Made by a program: the position numbers and the translations under genes
Notes under the pieces: model-generated
Databases searched by the model: none
What the model was told of the DNA's origin: nothing
Seen by the model: only the letters and a program-made list of their open reading frames with translations
NCBI RefSeq assembly: GCF_904849725.1
Contig: NC_058518.1
Location: forward strand, 329,118,581-329,182,580
Source of the DNA: Hordeum vulgare subsp. vulgare
Lineage: Eukaryota; Streptophyta; Magnoliopsida; Poales; Poaceae
DNA: 64,000 nt
Reading direction: 5' to 3'
Part shown: positions 20,192 to 31,486 of the stretch, one piece after another
How the letters are laid out: each line of letters begins with the position of its first letter
How positions within the stretch are numbered: the first letter of the stretch is position 1

Positions 20192-21840
20192 TGTTGGAAA
20201 AAAGCCCTAGAGGCAATGATAAAATAGTTATTATTATATTTCCTATTTTAATATAATCGTTTATTATCCATGCAATAATTGTATTGAATGAAAGCATAGA
20301 TACATGTGTTGATATATAGACAAAACAATGTCCCTAGTAAGCCTCTGGTTGGCTAGCCAGTTGATCAAGGATGGTTAAGGTTTTTGACCATATGCAAGTG
20401 TTGTCACTTGATAACTGGATCACATAATTAGGAGAATCATGTGATGGACTAGACCCAAACTATGAACGTAGCATGTGATCGTGTCATTTTGTTGCTATTG
20501 TTTTCTGCGTGTCAAGTATTCATTCCTATGACCATGAGATCATCTAACTCACTGACATTGAAGAAATACCTTGTGTGTATCAAACATCATAATGTTACCA
20601 GGTGACTATAAAGGTACTCTACAGGTATCTCCGGAGGTGTCCGTTGAGTTAGCATGGATCAAGACTGGGATTTGTCACTCCGTGTGACGGAGAGGTATCT
20701 CGGGGCCCACTCGGTAATACAACATCACACACAAGCCTTGCAAGCAATCTGACTCAAGTGTAACTCACGGGATCTTGTGTTGTGGAACGAGTAAAGAGAC
20801 TTGCCAGTAACGCGATTAAAATAGGTATAGGGATACCGACGATCAAATCTCGGGCAAGTAACATACCGAAGGACAAAGGGAATGTTATACGGGATTATAT
20901 GAATCCTTGGAATAGAGGTTCAACCGATAAGATCTTCGTGGAATATGTAGGATCCAATATGGACATCCAAGTCCCGCTATTGGATATTGACTGGGGAGTG
21001 CCTCGGGTCATGTCTACATAGTTCTCTAACCCGCAGGGTCTGCACACTTAAGGTTCGGTGACGTTTTAGTATAGTTGAGTTATATGTGTTGGTGACCGAA
21101 GGTTGTTTAGAGTCCTGAATGAGATCACGAACATCACGAGGGTTTTTGGAATGGTCCGGAAACGAAGACTGATATATAGCATGGTTTCATTTGGTCACCG
21201 AAAAGTTTTCGGGCATTACCGGCATTGTACCGGGAGTGACGAATGGGTTCCGGGTATTCACCGGGAGGGGCCCAACCACCCGGGAGGGGCCCACCCACCC
21301 GGGAGTGAGCCCAGTGACCCTAGGGTGGCGCACCAGCCCTTAGTGGGCTGGTGAGGCTAGCCAAAGAGGGCTATGGCTCCGCAAGAGAAAAATACCAAAG
21401 GAAAGAAAAAAAAAGGAAAGAGGGAGCTGGGAAGGAAGGAGTGGACTCCTTCCCCCAAACCGAATTGGGATGGGAGTCCACCTCCTCCCTTGGTCGGCGC
21501 CCTTGGGGCTCCCTTGAGCCCTAAGGCTAGCCCCTCCCCTCCTCCTATATATACTGGTGGTTTTAGGGTTTTTGAGACACAACTTTGCCACGTGCAACTC
21601 AAGCCTATTCCACATAGTTTTACCTCTAGATCGGATCTCTGCCGAGCTCGGGCGGAGTCGTGCAGGAGTAGATCATCAGCACCACTGGAGCGCCGTCATG
21701 CTGCCGGAGAACTCATCTACTTCTCCGTCTTGCTTGCTGGATCAAGAAGGCTGAGATCATCATCGAGTTGTACATGTGCTGAACACGGAGGTGCCGTCCA
21801 TTCGCCGCTAGATCGGAACGGATCGTGGGAGGACTGTGAT
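20192..21840 (+). mobile_element. Solo BARE-1/WIS/Angela-type LTR, segment 1 of 3
   Basis: The LTR starts TGTTGGAAAAAAGCCCTAGA at 20192, preceded by the target-site copy ACAAC. It runs through the promoter region (a TATATATA word near 21545) to GACTGTGATTT near 21840, where a minus-strand Copia element interrupts it. Compared with the intact LTR at 45558-47355, about 15 bases are missing between this segment and segment 2. No internal region belongs to this LTR, so it is a solo LTR from recombination between two LTRs. Confidence 0.88.
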
Positions 21841-21941
21841 TTTAATCAATACAATTATAGCACGGATAATAAACGATTATCTTGAAACAAGAAATATAAT
21901 AATAACTATTTTATCATTGCCTCTAGGGCATATTTCCAACA
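21841..21941 (-). repeat. Truncated 3' LTR (first ~100 bases only)
   Basis: On the minus strand it begins TGTTGGAAATATGCCCTAGA at 21941 and runs leftward about 100 bases, matching the start of the LTR at 47355. It then ends abruptly at the outer plus-strand LTR. About 1.7 kb of this LTR is absent. Confidence 0.88.
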
Positions 21942-21953
21942 GTCTCCCACTTG
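21942..21953 (-). promoter_or_regulatory. Polypurine tract of the minus-strand Copia element
   Basis: The minus strand reads GCAAGTGGGAGAC immediately before the TGTTGG start of the 3' LTR. This is the usual plus-strand primer of BARE/Angela elements and fixes the orientation and LTR boundary. Confidence 0.85.
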
Positions 21954-21992
21954 CACTAGAGTCAATAATATAGTCTCACATCGCCATGCGAC

Positions 21993-24900
21993 TTACATTG
22001 TAGTGAATCTAACACCCATACAGCTCTGGTGTTGATCATGCTTTCCTCGTGGAAGAGATTTAGTCAGCGGATTTGCTACATTCAGATCCGTGTGCACTTT
22101 GCGAATATTTACGTCCTCTCCTTCGATGTAGTCGCGGATGAGGTTGAAGCATCGTTTGATGTGTCTAGTCTTCTTGTGAAACCTTAGTTCTTTTGCTAAA
22201 GCAATGGCACCAGTGTTGTCACAGAACAGAGTTATTGGATTTAGTGCGCTTGTCACAACTCCAAGATCCGTCATGAACTGCTTCATCCAGACACCCTCCT
22301 TAGATGCCTCCTAGGCAGCCATGTACTCCGCCTCACATGTAAAATCTGCTACGACGCTTTGCTTGGATCTGCACCAGCTTACCGCACCCCCATTAAGAAT
22401 AAATATGTATCCGGTTTGAGACTTAGAGCCATCCAGATTGGTGTCAAAGCTTGCGTCGACGTAACACTTTACGACGAGCTCTTCGTCACCTCCATAAATG
22501 AGAGACATGTCCTTAGTCCTTTTCAGGTACTTCAGAATATTCTTGACGCCGTCCAGTGATCCACTCCTGGATTACTTTGAAACCTGCCTGCCATACTTAT
22601 GGCTAGGCTGACGTCCGGTCTAGTGCACAACATTGCATACATGATAGAACCTATGGCTCAAGCATAGGGGACGGTACTCATCTTTTCTCTATCTTCCGCG
22701 GTTACTGGGCACTGAGTCTTACTCAACTTTATACCTTGTAATACTGGCAAGAACCCCTTCTTGGACCGTTCCATTTTGAACTTCTTCAAAACTTTATCAA
22801 GGTATGCGCTTTGTGAAAGTCCTAATAGGCGCCTCGATCTATCCCTATAGATCTTAATGCCTAATATGTAAGCAGCTTCTCCTAGGTCTTTCATTGAGAA
22901 ACTTTTGTTCAAGTAATCCTTTACGCTCTCCAAAAACTCCACGTTGTTTCCAATCAGCAATATGTCATCCACATATAATATTAGAAACGCCACACAGCTC
23001 CCACTCACTTTCTTGTAAATACAAGATTATCCAACAACTTGTATAAACCCAAATGCTTTGATCACCTCATTAAAGAGCTTATTCCAACTCCGAGATGCTT
23101 GCACCAGTCCATAAACGGATCACTGGAGCTTGCATACTTTGTTAGCATTCTTTGGATCGACAAAACCTTCAGGTTGCATCATATACAACTCTTCCTTAAG
23201 AAAACCGTTAAGGAACGCCGTTTTGACATCCATCTGCCAGATTTCATAATAGAAAAATGCAGCTATTGCTAACATGATTCGGACGAACTTAAGCACCGCT
23301 ACCGGTGAGAACGTCTCATCATAGTCAACTCCTTGAACTTGTGAAAAACCCTTTGCCACAAGTCAAGCTTTATAAATGGTCACATTACCGTCTGCGTCCG
23401 TCTTCTTCTTAAAGAACCATTTGTTCTGAATAGCCTTGCGACCTTCAGGTAATACTTCCAAAGTACACACTTTGTTTTCATACATAGATCCTATCTCGGA
23501 CTTCATTGCCTCCAGCCATTTGTTGGAATCCGGGCCCACCATTGCTTCTTCAAAATTTGTAGGTTCATTGTTGTCTAACAACATGTGATTGATAAGACAG
23601 GATTGCCGTACCACTCAGGAGCAGTACATGATCTTGTCGACCTGTGAGGTCCAACAATAACTTGATCTCAAGCTTCATGATCATCATCATTAGCTTCCTT
23701 CTCAACTAGCATCGCTTCTACAACCTCATCAAGTTATATCTTCCTCCCACTCAATTCTTTCGAGAGAAACTCCTTCTCAAGAAAAACTCCGTTCTTAGCA
23801 ACAAACACTTTGCCCTCGGATCTGATATAGAAGGTGTACCCAACTGTCTCCTTTGGGTAACCTATGCATACGCACTTTTCCGCTTTGGGTTCTAGCTTTT
23901 CAGGCTGAAGATTTTTGACATAAGCATCACATCCCCAAACTTTAAGAAACGACAACTTTGGCCTCTTGCCATACCACTGCTCGTATGGTGTCGTCTCAAC
24001 GGATTTTGATGGTGTCCTATTTAAAGTGAATGCAGCTGTCTCTAATGGATAACCCCAAAACGATAACGGCAAACCAGTAAGAGATATCATAGATCGCACC
24101 ATTTCTAACAAAGTACGATTACGACGTTCGGACACACCATTACCCTGTGGTGTTCCAGGCGGTGTTAACTGTGAAACGATTCCACATTGTCTCAAGTGAG
24201 CACCAAACTCGAAACTCGGCTATTCACCCCCACGATGAGAACGTAGGAACTTGATCTTCTTGTTACGATGATTTTCAACTTCACTCTGAAATTGCTTGAA
24301 CTTCTCAAACATTTCAGACTTGTGCTTCATTAAGTAGATATATCCATACCTACTCAAATCGTCAATGAAGGTGAGAAAATAACGATATCTGCCCGCGCCT
24401 CCACACTCATTGGACCGCACACATCGGTATGTATGATCTCCAACAAGTCACTTGCATGCTCCATTGTTCAGGAGAACGGAGTCTCAGTCATCTTGTCCAT
24501 GAGGCATGGTTCACACGTGTCAAGTGATTCAAAATCAAGTGACTCCAAAAGCCCATTGGAATGGAGTTTCTTCATGCGCTTTACACCAATATAACCTAAG
24601 TGGCAGTGCCACAAAATCATGGCGCTATCATTGTTAACTCTACATCTTTTGGTCACAATGTTATGTATATGTGTGTCATCACAATCAAGATACAATATGA
24701 ACAATCCTCTCACATTGGTTGCATGACCATAAAAGATATTACTCATAGAAATAGAACAACCATTATTCTGTGACTTAAACGAGTAACAATCTCGCAATAA
24801 ACAAGATCCAGATATAATGTTCATGCTTAACGCAAGCACTAAATAACAATTATTTAAGTTCATAACTAATCCTGATGGTAACTGAAGTGAGACTATGCCG

Positions 24901-25370
24901 ACGACGAGTGCATCAACCTTGGAACCATTTCCTACGCGCATCATCACTTCATCCTTCGCTAGCCTTCGTTTATTCCGCAGTTCCTACTTCGAGTTGCAAA
25001 TATGAGCAACAGAACCGGTATCAAATACCCTAGCACTACTACGAGAGTTGGTTAAGTACACATCAATAACATGTATGTCGCATATACCTGATTTTTCTTT
25101 GGCCGCCTTCTTATCACCCAAATACTTGGGGCAGTTGCGCTTCCAGTGACCCATCCCCTTGCAATAATAACACTCTATTTCCGGCTTAGGTCCAGCCTTT
25201 GGTTTCTTCGTCGGATTGGCAACAGGTTTGCCGCTCTTCTTGGAGTTACCCTTCTTGCCTTTGTTGTTTCTCTTGAAACCAGTGGTCTTATTGATCATCA
25301 ACACTTGATGCTCTTTTCGGAGTTCTCACTCCGCGACTTTCAGCATCGTGAATAACTCGCTGGGTGACTT
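21993..25370 (-). pseudogene. Copia pol copy A (zinc knuckle-protease-integrase-RT-RNase H)
   Basis: In minus-strand order: zinc knuckle CYYCKGMGHWKRNC (about 25170-25130) and protease motif FDTGSVAHIC (about 25040) in 24984-25304; pre-integrase HCHLGYIGVKRM with CEPC at 24468-24947; integrase core at 24220-24420 (FIDDLSRYGYIYL) and 23734-24195 (TPQGNGVSERRNRTLLE); RT at 23120-23359 and 22658-23008 with YVDD; RNase H at 22311-22508 (CYVDASF, CEAEYMAA) and 21993-22286 (CDNTGAIALA). In-frame stops include TAG at 22311, TGA at 23120 and TAA at 23734. The TGA corresponds to a CGA codon in copy B. Gag upstream of the zinc knuckle is missing. Confidence 0.85.
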
Positions 25371-26231
25371 TGCAAATACAGTTCTGGTGTTGATCATGTT
25401 TTGCCCGTGGAAGAGACTTAGTCAGCGCATCCGCTACATTCAGATCCGTGTGCACTTTGCAAATATTTACGTCCTCTCCTTCGACGTAGTCGCGAATGAG
25501 GTTGAAGCGTCGTTTGATGTGCCTTGTCTTCTTGTGAAACCTTGGTTCCTTTGCTAAAGCAATGGCACCAGTTTTGTCACAGAATAGAGTTATTGGAATT
25601 AGTGCGCTCGACACAACTCCAAGATCCGTCATGAACTGCTTCATCCAGACACCCTCCTTAGCTGCCTCCGAGGCAGCCATGTGCTCCGCTTCACATGTAG
25701 AATCTGCTATGACGCTTTGCTTGGAACTGCATTAGCTTACCGCACCCCCATTAAGAATAAATACGTATCCGGTTTGAGACTTAGAGTCATCCGGATCAGT
25801 TTCAAAACTTGGATCGACGTAACCCTTTACGACGAGCTCTTCGTCACCTCCATAAACAAGAAACATTTCCTTAGTCCTTTTCAGGTACTTCAGAATATTC
25901 TTGACCGCTATCCAGTGATCCACTCCTGGATTACTTTGAAACCTGCCGTCCATGCTTATGGCCAAGCTCATGTCCGGTCTAGTGCACAACATTGCATACA
26001 TGATAGAACCTATGGCTGAAGCATAGGGGACGGAACTCATTTGTTCTCTATCTTCCGCAGTTGCTGGGCACTGAGTCTTACTCAATTTTATACCTTGTAA
26101 GACTGGCAAGAACCCTTTCTTGGAATGATCCATTTTGAACTTCTTCAAAACTTTATGAAGGTATGTGCTTTGTGAGAGTCCTATCAGGCGTCTCGATCTA
26201 TCCCTATAGATCTTAATGCCTAGAATGTAAG
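25371..26231 (-). pseudogene. Copia pol copy B, 3' part (RT end and RNase H)
   Basis: Minus-strand RT text (ILGIKIYRDRSRR) from 26231 leads into RNase H (KGYVDPSFETDPDDSKSQ, CEAEHMAASEAAKEG, CDKTGAIALA) and ends near 25371 in the text preceding the usual pol stop. It abuts copy A's late-gag sequence with no LTR. A TAG near 25732 breaks the frame. At 26231 it is interrupted by the plus-strand Sabrina-type element and resumes at 33094. Confidence 0.85.
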
Positions 26232-27792
26232 TGATACGTCTCAAACGTATCTATAATTTTTGATGGTTTCACGTTGTTATCTTGTCAACTTTGGATGTTT
26301 TGTTTATCTTTTATATATTTTTTGGGACTAACTTATTAATCTAGTGCCAAGTGCCAGTTCCTGTTTTTCTGTGTTTTTTACTCTTTTCAGATCTGATTTT
26401 GGAACGGAAGAAGATCGGGAGGCTTGAGGGCCAAGGCAGTGGGCCCACAGGGGGCCCACAAGCCCTGTTGCCGCGGCCAGGGGGAGGCCGCGACAACCAA
26501 GCTTGTGGCCCCCCTGGCGTTCCACTGCCCTAGGTCTTTGGCCGATAAATTCCCTAAAAATCCAGAAACAATTAGGGCATCGACGAAAACACTTTTCCGC
26601 CGCGGCAAGGTTCCGTTTCCGCTAGATCTCATCTGGAGACCCTTCCTGGTGCCCTGCCGGAGGGGACTTTGGAGTTGGAGGACTTCTACATCAACATCAT
26701 CACCTCTCCAATGACTCGTGAGTAGTCTACTTCAGACCTACGGGTCCGTAGTTAGTAGCTAGATGGTTTCTTCTCTCTCTTGGATCTTCAATACAAAGTT
26801 CTCCATGATCTTCATGGAGATCTATCCGATGTAATCCTCTTTGGCAGTGTGTTTGTCGGGATCCGATGAATTGTGGATTTGTGATCAGATTATCTATGAA
26901 TTATATTTGAGTCTTTGCTGATTTCTTATATGCATGATTTGATATCCTTGTAAGTCTCTCCGAGTCTTGGGTTTTGTTTGGCCAACTAGATCTATGATTC
27001 TTGCAATGGGAGAAATGCTTGGTTTTGGGTTCATACCGTGTGGTGACCTTTCCCAGTGACAGAAGGGGAAGCAAGGCACGCATCGTGTTGTTGCCATCAA
27101 GGGTAACAAGATGGGCTTTTATCGTAGATATGAGATTGTCCATCTACATCATGTCATCTTGCTTAAGGCGTTACTCTGTTCTTTTGGACTTAATGCACTA
27201 GATGCATGCTGGATAGCGGTCGACGTGTGGAGTAATAGTAGTAGATGCAGAAAGTATCGGTCTACTTGTTTTGGACATGATGACTACAGATATAATCATT
27301 GCCTTAGGTAACGTCACGATTTTGCATGGTTCTATCAATTGCTCGACAGTAATTCGTTCACCCACCGTCTACTTGCTTTCATGAGAGAAGCCACTAGTGA
27401 ACACTACGGCCCCCGGGTCTATTCACAACTATCGTTTCCACTTTCACTTTTACTTTGCTTTGTTTACTTTTTGCTTTCAGTTCTCACTTTGCAAACAATC
27501 TATAAGGGATTGACAACCCCTTCATAGCGTTGGGTGCAAGCTCTTTGTGTTTGTGCAGGTACTTGTGACTTGACGAGATCTTCCACTGGTTCGATACCTT
27601 GGTTCTCAAAACTGAGGGAAATACTTACCGCCGTTGTGCTACATCACCCTTTCCTCTTCAAGGGAACACCAACGCAAGGCTCCAAGGCCGCGGGGAAATC
27701 CTTTGCATATTTTCCAAGGAAGTCCCAAAGGCGTAGCCATAGCAGCAGGATTCCTGGCGCCGTACCAGGGAAGGTCTGTTGTCGCAGTAGCT
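26232..27792 (+). repeat. 5' LTR of Sabrina-type element 1
   Basis: This 1561-base LTR ends GTCGCAGTAGCT (CT instead of CA). It lacks a 46-base segment present in the 3' LTR (31663-31708), lost between two copies of GGAACGGA near 26400. A PBS-like TGGCGCCGTACCAGGGA sits inside its U5 end at 27755-27771. Confidence 0.85.
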
Positions 27793-27802
27793 GAAGGATT
27801 CC

Positions 27803-27820
27803 TCGCGCCGTTGCCAGGCA
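27803..27820 (+). promoter_or_regulatory. Primer binding site of Sabrina-type element 1
   Basis: TCGCGCCGTTGCCAGGCA lies 10 bases after the 5' LTR. It is a diverged form of TGGCGCCGTTGCCGGGGA, complementary to the 3' end of plant tRNA-Asp. Another TGGCGC core occurs at 27862 in the leader. Confidence 0.7.
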
Positions 27821-28128
27821 GGATCAAGTCAAGAATAGTCTCTTGTCAACGTGCTGATTTCTGGCGCGGGGAGGAGATCTATCCAAGTAGGTGTCATAAA
27901 CTCATCTCTTGCATTCACCTTTTTGGCCAGTTGCCTCTCGTTTTCCTCTCCCCCACTTCACATTTGCAGTTTTCATTTGCATTTCCCCTTTTGTCGTTTC
28001 CTTTTGCCTTTTTGCCATTTTCCTTTGCCGTTTTCCTTTGCCTTTTTTTTGCCGTCTTCCTTTGCCATTCTCTTTTGCCCCCTTCACTCACTTACTTCCT
28101 GCTCATTTGTGTGTGGGATAGTCCATCA

Positions 28129-28812
28129 ATGGCTAGACCCACTACTCCAAACAATACCCGTGAGAACGAAGTTCTCAATTTCAGGCAGAGTGAGGAAGAA
28201 AATGTAAAGGACGCTTGGTACCGGATTTGCAATGCTCAAAGTAGATCTACTCATAAGCAATCCACTACCGTTCTTCTTCGCAGTTTTTATGTTGGAATCT
28301 CTCCTTGGAATAGGTATATCCTTGATACCATCGTAGGCGAGAATTTTTTGGGGAGCCATACTGTTGACTCCTATGGAGCTATCATGAATTTGGTAGGCTC
28401 ACCCCCGCTCATGGTTAATGGAACTACCTTGACCTTGGAACACGTGATGCAAAGGCTTGACGCTATTGAAAACAAAGTTGCTACAGTTGAACTTATTGCG
28501 GATTTGGATTGAAAGATCCACAATCAAATTACTCAGTATGGATCCAAAGTGGGAATGGTCTTGAAAAATTTAAGGGAGAAGGAACCCATAGTTAATGACT
28601 CCTCTAGAATTGGCAAACTAGAAGATGTCATAACCAACTTGGGTTCCGCTTTTGCCGCTGTGCAAAATACTCCAAATCTCACTCTCAAAAAGACCGTCAA
28701 GTCTGTTTTTGTTCCTAAAGCTAGTGGTGAGTCATCCAATAAAGATGAAGATATGAAGATGATAAATGATCACACTACTTATGGTTTGAGCACCAAAGAT
28801 GACTATACGTGA
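28129..28812 (+). pseudogene. Short gag-derived ORF of element 1, one stop
   Basis: ATG at 28129 (MARPTTPNN) begins a frame of 228 codons closed at 28810-28812, with one in-frame TGA at 28510-28512. The text VKDAWYRICNAQ, then FYVGISPWNRYILDTIVGENF, aligns with the second half of Gypsy gag (compare SWERMKLMIRN and FYAGLNFASRNILDSS in the element at 34703). A coiled-coil-like stretch and the C-terminus YGLSTKDDYT follow. The same ORF is intact at 51817-52518. N-terminal gag and protease are absent. Confidence 0.7.
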
Positions 28813-31486
28813 TTCCATCACCTTTTGCCTAGCTAAGGGCGTTAAACAATAGCGCTTGTTGGGAGGCAACCCAACGAATCTATCCTTTTTTATTTCTGTT
28901 TTGTGTTTTCCACACTTTCATAATTCTGTTATGATCGTGTTTTTTGTGTTTCTTTTTGCGTTTGTGCCAAGCAAAACCGTTATGATTAGTCTTGGGGATG
29001 ATTGTTTAGTCATGTTGGAAAAGACAGAAACTTTCTGCTCACAAAAAGAATTTGCATTTTCTTTCTGTAAGAGCTTTTGAGTTGATTATTTTTGCTGCTG
29101 ATTTCTATGCAAATTCTTCAGACTGTCGTAATGTTTCATAATTTTTGAAGTACCAGAAGTATACAAAGTAAACAGATTGCTACAGACTGGTCTGCTGTTA
29201 ACAAATTCTGTTTTTGTTGAGTTGGTTGCTTATTTTTATGAAACTATGGATAGTATCGGGGGGTATTAGCCATGGAAGATTGAAAATACAGTAACCCAAC
29301 ATCAACATAACTGTAATTTAAGTTTGCTACAGTACCTAAGGAAGTGGTGGTTTGCTTTCTTATACTAATGTTATCAAGAGTTTCTGTTTAAGTTTCGTGT
29401 TGTGAAGTTTTCAAGTTTTGGGTGAAGTTCTTATGGACAAAAAGATAAAGAGTGGCAGGAGCTCAAGCTTGGGGATGCCCAAGGAACCCCAAGTTGATTC
29501 ATGGATGTCGTAAAAGCCTAAGCTTGGGGATGCCCCGGGAAGGCATCCCCTCTTTCGTCTTCAATCCAACGGTAACGTTACTTGGGGCTATATTTGTATT
29601 CACCACATGTTATGTGTTTTGCTTGGAGCGTCTTGTATCGTAGGAGTCTTTTATTTTTGTTGTGTCACAATCATCCTTGCTTCACACCTAGAGAGAGAGA
29701 CATGCACTCACCATGATTTTGTCGAGCTTCACTTATATCCTTTGGTTAGACAATTCAGCTCATATGTGCTTCACTTATATCTTTTGAGCTAGTTGCTTTT
29801 GCTCTATGTGCTTCACTTATATATTTTAGAGCACGGCAGTGCGTGGCTTGGTAGTTGATATATGCTTTGAAAGTAGTCTCAAAAGGGGTAGTTATCCAAA
29901 GGGATATGAAAACTTCCACCTTCATGTGCATTGAATAGTTAGAGAAGTTTGATTCATCTCAATTAATTTTGACTTGTGGTTGTGGTAATATTGAAGTTAT
30001 ATTAGCAAGGTGTTGTGGATCTAGAAATACTTGTGTTGAAGTTAGTGATTCCCGTAGCATGCACGTATGGTGAACCGCTATGTGATGAAGCCTGAGCATG
30101 ATTAGTCTATTGATTGTCATCCTTTGTGTGGCGGTCGGGATCGCACGATGGTTTATACCTACCAACCCTTCCCCTAGGAGTATGCGTTGAATGCTTTGTT
30201 TCGATTACTACTAAAACTTTTGCAACAAGTATATGAGTTCTTCATGACTAATGTTGAGTCCATGGTTTAGATGCACTTTCACCTTCCACCATCACTATCT
30301 TCTTTAGTGTCGTGCAACTTCCGCCGGTGCACAAAACCACCCATATAGCCTCCCTCAAAACAACCACCATACCTACCTACTATGGCTTTTTCAAAGCTAT
30401 TCCGAGATATATTGCCATACGATTACCACCATGACATGTGCCACCACTTCTACATTGCCATTGCATGATCGTAAGAAAGCTAGCATGATGTTTCCATTGA
30501 TGTCTATGCCATGCTAGATCATTGTCGCGGTACACTACCGAAGGCATTCCATATAGAGTCATCATTGCTGTAAGTTTTGAGTTGTAAGTGTGATGATCAT
30601 CATTGATGGAGCATTGTCCCATGTGAGGAAATAAAAGAGGCCAAAGGTGCCCACCAAAAAAAAGAGGCCAAAGAGCCCACCAAAAAAATGAGAGAAAAAG
30701 AGAGAAGGGACAATGCTACCACCTTTCCACACTTGTGCATATTAAGCACCATGATTTTCATGATTGAGAGTCTCTCGTTTTCTCACCATCATATAGCTAG
30801 TGGGAAATTCTCATTATATAACTTGGCTTGTATATTCCAATGATAGGCTTCCTCAAAATTGCCTTAGGTCTTCGTGAGCAAGCAAGTTGGATGCACACCC
30901 ACTAGTTTTCTTTAAGAGCTTTCACATACTATTAGCTCTAGTCCATCATTTGTATGGCAATCCCTACCCATTCACGTTGATATCTATTGATGAGCATCTC
31001 CATAACTCATTGATATGCCTAGTCAATGTGACCATCTTCTCCTTGTTTGCCTTGCAACCTCCACCACACTCCACACCACTTATAGTGCTAAAACCATAGC
31101 TCACGCTCATGTATTGCATGAGAGTCAAAAAAGTTTGAGAAAGTAAAGGTGTGAAAACAATTACTTCGCCAATATCGGGGTTGTGCATGATTCAAATTCG
31201 TTGTGCAATGATGATAGAGCATAGCTAGACTATATGATTTTGTAGGGATGACTTTCTTTTGGCCTTGTTATTTTGAAAGTTCATGATTACCTCGCTAGTT
31301 TGCTTGAATTATTATTGTCTCCACGTCAATAGAAAACTATTGTTTTGAATCTAATGGATCTGAACATTCACGTCACATAAGAGCAGTTACAAAGGACATC
31401 TATGCTAGGTAGCATGAAAGCATCAAAAATTCATTCTTTATCACTTGCCTACTCGAGGACGAGCAGGAGTTAAGCTTGGGGATGCT
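28813..31486 (+). other. Non-coding interior of Sabrina-type element 1
   Basis: The stretch starts with a conserved block (28827-28874) present in all three Sabrina-type elements here. It then has two AAGCTTGGGGATGC motifs (29465 and 29520), the second beside a 9-bp stem hairpin (GGGGATGCC ... GGCATCCCC). It ends with the polypurine tract at 31472-31486. The small frames in between (for example 29607-29792 and 30380-30622) are not conserved as proteins. Confidence 0.7.
31472..31486 (+). promoter_or_regulatory. Polypurine tract of element 1
   Basis: AAGCTTGGGGATGCT directly precedes the 3' LTR start at 31487. It is also found, in reverse, at 36247-36261 and 48958-48972 in the other two elements. 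Confidence 0.75.

Noticed and set aside
21993..25680. An active Copia polyprotein
   Set aside because: Copies A and B both contain in-frame stops and large insertions, and the 3' LTR is lost, so autonomous movement is not possible.
27851..28207. Phe/Pro-rich or Lys-rich frames in the leader of Sabrina-type element 1
   Set aside because: They come from CCTTTTGCC-type repeats between the PBS and the gag-derived ORF and have no counterpart as protein in the other elements.
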